Shown here one piece after another: positions 26,010-27,310 of a stretch of 27,310 nucleotides of DNA. The stretch is from Haplomitrium mnioides (Eukaryota > Marchantiophyta > Haplomitriopsida > Calobryales). Location: NCBI GenBank assembly GCA_049999725.1, contig JBNGIS010007043.1, positions 1-27,310 on the forward strand, written 5' to 3'. Position 1 is the first letter of the stretch. Each line of letters begins with the position of its first letter. Under the pieces are notes generated by a model. The model had not been told where the DNA came from. It made no database searches and saw only the letters and a program-made list of their open reading frames with translations. Both the position numbers and the translations under genes were made by a program.

Positions 26010-26276
26010 ATAGATTCAGCAAACACAAAGTGGAAGTAGTAGCAGCGGCAGTCCATGGCAAGGAAGACTGCACAGCAATTTGGAGCAACATGCTTCAACT
26101 AGTACAACACAGGAAAGTGTTGCAGATATGACAGCAGGGAGTTCACGTGATGAATCCTATGGCAGTGAATCAGAGAGTATTGATGAAGATTTAGGATTGC
26201 CTTCAGTTACAACGCCAGGTTCAAGACAGTTGGAACAGAAAGTGCAAGGAGTACCTGTGCACAGAATTATGAAAGA

Positions 26277-27310
26277 GTGAAATACCCTATTGACAGATTG
26301 GGTATTAAGGGGTTCACTGCATCTCATCATGCATACATGGTGCAGGTTATTATGGAGAAAGAACCTGTCACATTTGATGATGCTGTCGGTGATGAAAGAT
26401 GGGAGTCTGCTATGGTAGAAGAGATGGATGTTCTTCACAAAAACCAAACATGGGATTTGGTTACATTACCCAAAGAGAAGAAAACCATTGGATGTAAGTG
26501 GGTTTACAAGTTAAAGAGACATGGAGATGGGAGCATAAGCAGATTCAAAGCAAGGTTGGTTGCCAAAAAGTATGCACAAACCCAGGCATAGATTATGAAG
26601 AAACATTCAGTCCGGTGGCAAGAATGACAACAGTTAGTGCAGTCATTGCATTGGCCTGCAGCAAAACAGTGGTACTTATATCAAATGGATGTAAAGAATG
26701 CATTTTTGCATGGGGAATTAGAAGAAGAGGCTTACATGACACAGCCACCAGGTTTTGTTGATTTGGAGAATCCAAATCATGTTTGCAGATTGAAGAAGGC
26801 AGTGTATGCGTTAAAGCAAGCACCACGTGCATGGTCCAACAAGATAGGTGAACATCTTGTGACAGTGAGGTTCAAAGTTCCCGATGCAGACTACTCACTG
26901 TACATCAGAAAAACAGAGAAAGGTACCATGCTTATTCTCATTTATGTGGATGACCTCATTATGACTGGAGATAGTATCCAGGTCATAACAGAGGTAAAGC
27001 TGTTACTACAACGAAAGTTTGAGATGAAGGGTATTGGAGAGCTGAGATATTTTCCTGGCATTGAAGTGACTAAAACTGAGAAGGGCATTTGGATGATACA
27101 AAGGCAATATGCATTGGACATGCTGTCCAAACATGGGATAACAGGTTGCAAACCAATTGCAACTTTTTTGGATCAGAATTCTAGGCTGAGTAATCACGAA
27201 GGACAGTTGGTGGTAGACATTACAGACATATGGTAGGGAGTCTGATTTATCTCACCATCACAAGACCAGACCTGAGTTATGCTGTAGGTCTGGTAAGTCA
27301 ATTTATGCAA
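26277..27310 (+). pseudogene. Copia reverse transcriptase and start of RNase H
   Basis: The order is YPIDRLGIKGFTASHHAYM, then WESAMVEEMDVLHKNQTWDL and WVYKLKRHGDGSI. A one-base loss at about 26586 (before GIDYEETFSPVARM) and a one-base gain near 26655 follow. The frame is then open: [49 protein letters not shown] (YVDD catalytic box, about 26935-26975) and [13 protein letters not shown] frame change at about 27230 leads to LIYLTITRPDLSYAVGL, the opening of RNase H, which is cut by the window edge. Upstream, 26080-26280 is an acidic Ser/Glu-rich linker. It is non-functional as it stands. Confidence 0.95.

Larger units (their letters stand above)
19207..27310 (+). mobile_element. Ty1/copia retrotransposon, degenerate, 3' end off the window
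   Basis: In order it has a 5' LTR (19207-19577), PBS, leader, gag, a gag-pre-integrase remnant, integrase, linker, reverse transcriptase and the start of RNase H. The domain order IN before RT defines Ty1/copia. Two later insertions lie within it: a D dimer (21491-24327) and a T element (24689-25701). Without them the visible part is about 4.25 kb. Stops, single-base indels and loss of the protease show it is dead. The 3' LTR should lie beyond 27310. Confidence 0.95.

Noticed and set aside
1-27310. CRISPR arrays, bacterial operons, phage modules or tRNA genes
   Set aside because: The tandem repeats have no spacer pattern, no cas-like or phage proteins appear, and no cloverleaf was recognised. 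The content is eukaryotic retroelements.

Overview
The window looks like nuclear DNA of a land plant, and almost all of it is transposable-element debris. The reasons are a Ty1/copia element with a plant-type initiator-Met tRNA primer site, a plant-style L1 with its C-terminal zinc-binding region, intron-like splice motifs, and an exon resembling the WWD motif of plant organellar single-strand-binding (OSB) proteins. A fern or another seed-free plant would fit, but that is inference. I see no rRNA, tRNA, CRISPR or bacterial operon structure.

Layout. 1-3100: the only part that may hold host genes. It has a putative terminal exon (310-420) followed by a tandemly duplicated 3' UTR with two AATAAA signals (502-1130), unassigned DNA, and a putative OSB-like exon (2986-3082) whose following intron carries a short LINE tail. 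3426-16115: one old plus-strand LINE (family A) split into six pieces by later insertions: an L1 (family B, 4558-6953, itself hit by a LINE-A that is hit by a LINE-A tail), an antisense LINE-A (7091-11270, hit by an L1-B 3' end), a small element with terminal repeats (family T, 11593-12267), a 44-bp LINE-A tail, and an internally deleted antisense LINE-A (12739-15813, itself hit twice). 16116-16734: orphan DNA. 16735-19206: a LINE RT scrap and an L1-B ORF2 carrying two insertions. 19207 to the window end: a degenerate Ty1/copia element with 5' LTR, PBS, gag, integrase and RT, running off the right edge. Its integrase is split by a 2.8-kb head-to-tail dimer of an ORF1-only element (family D) and by a second T copy, which carries a LINE-A tail.

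Family names A, B, C, D and T are mine. LINE-A is an APE-endonuclease LINE with an L1ORF1p-like ORF1, a 5' UTR that can hold tandem monomers, and a 3' end with two conserved hairpins and an (ATTCT)n tail. L1-B is a poly(A) plant L1. C is a non-LTR family known here only from 3' ends finishing in GATATA. D is an ORF1-only poly(A) element with 80-bp 5' monomers. T is about 0.7 kb with 179-bp direct terminal repeats.

The most interesting content is mechanistic: the D dimer inside one target duplication, compensatory changes in the LINE-A 3' hairpins, an in-frame deletion derivative of LINE-A, and insertions whose empty sites can be read from other copies in the same window. None of the element ORFs looks fully intact. 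Percent identities given here are estimates by eye.
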